Below, piece after piece: positions 63,255-64,000 of a stretch of DNA of 64,000 nucleotides. Below the pieces are notes generated by a model. It worked only from the letters and a program-made list of their open reading frames with translations, searched no databases and was not told where the DNA came from. Origin of the DNA: Serripes groenlandicus (taxonomy: Eukaryota; Mollusca; Bivalvia; Cardiida; Cardiidae); assembly GCA_031761405.1 (NCBI GenBank), contig JASEVX010000114.1, forward strand, positions 434,001-498,000, in the 5' to 3' direction. The translations under genes and the position numbers were made by a program. Numbering within the stretch: the first letter of the stretch is position 1; the number at the start of each line of letters is the position of its first letter.

Positions 63255-64000
63255 AACAAGAGGGCCATGATGGCCCTAGATTGCTCACCTTAATTATGCA
63301 ATGTGATTTTTAATGCAAAACACATCAAGACAATTATTCTGACAAACATTATAAATGCAACCTCGAGAGTATTGACAGGATTTGCCTTCATGTGGCCTAG
63401 TGACCTATTTTAATTTACCTAACATAACCCATATACGAACATGGACTAGATAGTATCAAGACAAACAATCTAACAAAGTTTCAACTTGCTCAAAGTAAAA
63501 ATGCAGCCTCCGAAGTACATTCAAACTTGGCCTAGATATCATTAAGAGAAAAATTCTGACCAAATTTGAAACTGCTGAAGCAAAAAATGCGGCTTCTACA
63601 GTGTTAACAAGATTTTCCTTCCATTTGGACTAGTGGCCTACTTTTTTAAAACTCATGACCAATATTCGAATATCATCAAGACAAACATTCTGATAAAGTT
63701 TCAACATACTCAAGTTAAAAATGCTGCATCCAGAGTGTTAATAGATTTCCATTCAATTTGGCCTAGCGACCTAGTTTCTAACCCAAAATGAACCATATTC
63801 AAAATTTATCTAGATACAATTCAGAAAACATTCTGACAAAATGTCAAGCTGCTGAAGCCACAAATGCGGCCTCCAGAGTGTTTAAATAAACATTCTGATA
63901 AAGTTTTAAGCTGCTGAAGCAAAAATTGCGGCTTCTACAGTTTTAGTTTTAACAATATTTCACTTCATTTTGACCTAGTGACCTAGTTTCTGAACCAATA
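63255..64000 (+). repeat. Hairpin-ended repeat, cut by the window end
   Basis: The 5' end is AACAAGAGGGCCATGATGGC then CCTAGATTGCTCACC. About 140-nt units follow with CAAGACAAACATTCTGATAA, TGGCCTAGTGACCTA and GCGGCCTCCAGAGTGTT. It is the same subfamily as 25112-25899; its 3' terminus is outside the window. Confidence 0.8.

Overview
The window looks like nuclear DNA of an invertebrate, most likely a bivalve mollusc. It is AT-rich with sparse, intron-split genes. It has tRNA-derived SINEs with CAAT-type tails, foldback elements, abundant hairpin-ended interspersed repeats, and one 200-N scaffold gap (13532-13731). The taxonomic call is an inference from repeat style; no marker gene is present.

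Layout. 1-22080 is almost wholly repeats. It holds two pairs of direct paralogous segments: A1 (about 1-5850) with A2 (about 18690-21870), and B1 (about 8160-13530) with B2 (13732-18400). B1 and B2 meet at the scaffold gap. A1 carries an intronless C2H2 zinc-finger gene (2489-3691) that A2 lacks. B1 and B2 each carry a 46-bp-unit minisatellite and differ by several clean insertions. 22080-25900 has no recognisable gene. From 25992 to about 43780 the minus strand holds pieces of a split host gene: four tandem first exons, a PWWP exon, and four phase-matched 3' exons with a tyrosine-recombinase-like LGH...Y motif and a SANT-like C-terminus.

The centrepiece is 44193-54897 (minus strand), a full-length Ty3/mdg4-type LTR retrotransposon. 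Its 255-bp LTRs are identical, the CAAT target duplication is intact, and all three ORFs are open. Gag has an N-terminal helix-hairpin-helix motif and a CCHC knuckle. Pol (protease, RT, RNase H, integrase) ends in a PHD finger and is placed to be made by -1 frameshifting at a TTTAAAC heptamer followed by a hairpin. In the position usually taken by env lies a 1078-residue ORF3 with SR-rich, NLS and C2H2 regions and a C-terminal TatD metallonuclease domain that keeps its metal ligands. A branch site, pyrimidine tract and AG directly before the ORF3 ATG suggest expression from a spliced mRNA. This is my best candidate for an undescribed system: a retroelement that carries its own TatD-family nuclease.

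54898-58270 returns to repeats (a nested MITE in a SINE, a 220-bp duplication). 58275-62664 is a DNA transposon with a two-exon integrase-like DDE transposase, GAGAAG 6-bp target duplications and inverted arrays of a 229-bp subterminal repeat; it sits in a LINE remnant. The window ends inside another hairpin-ended repeat (63255-64000). At least nine copies of that superfamily occur here, and their terminal stems co-vary between copies.
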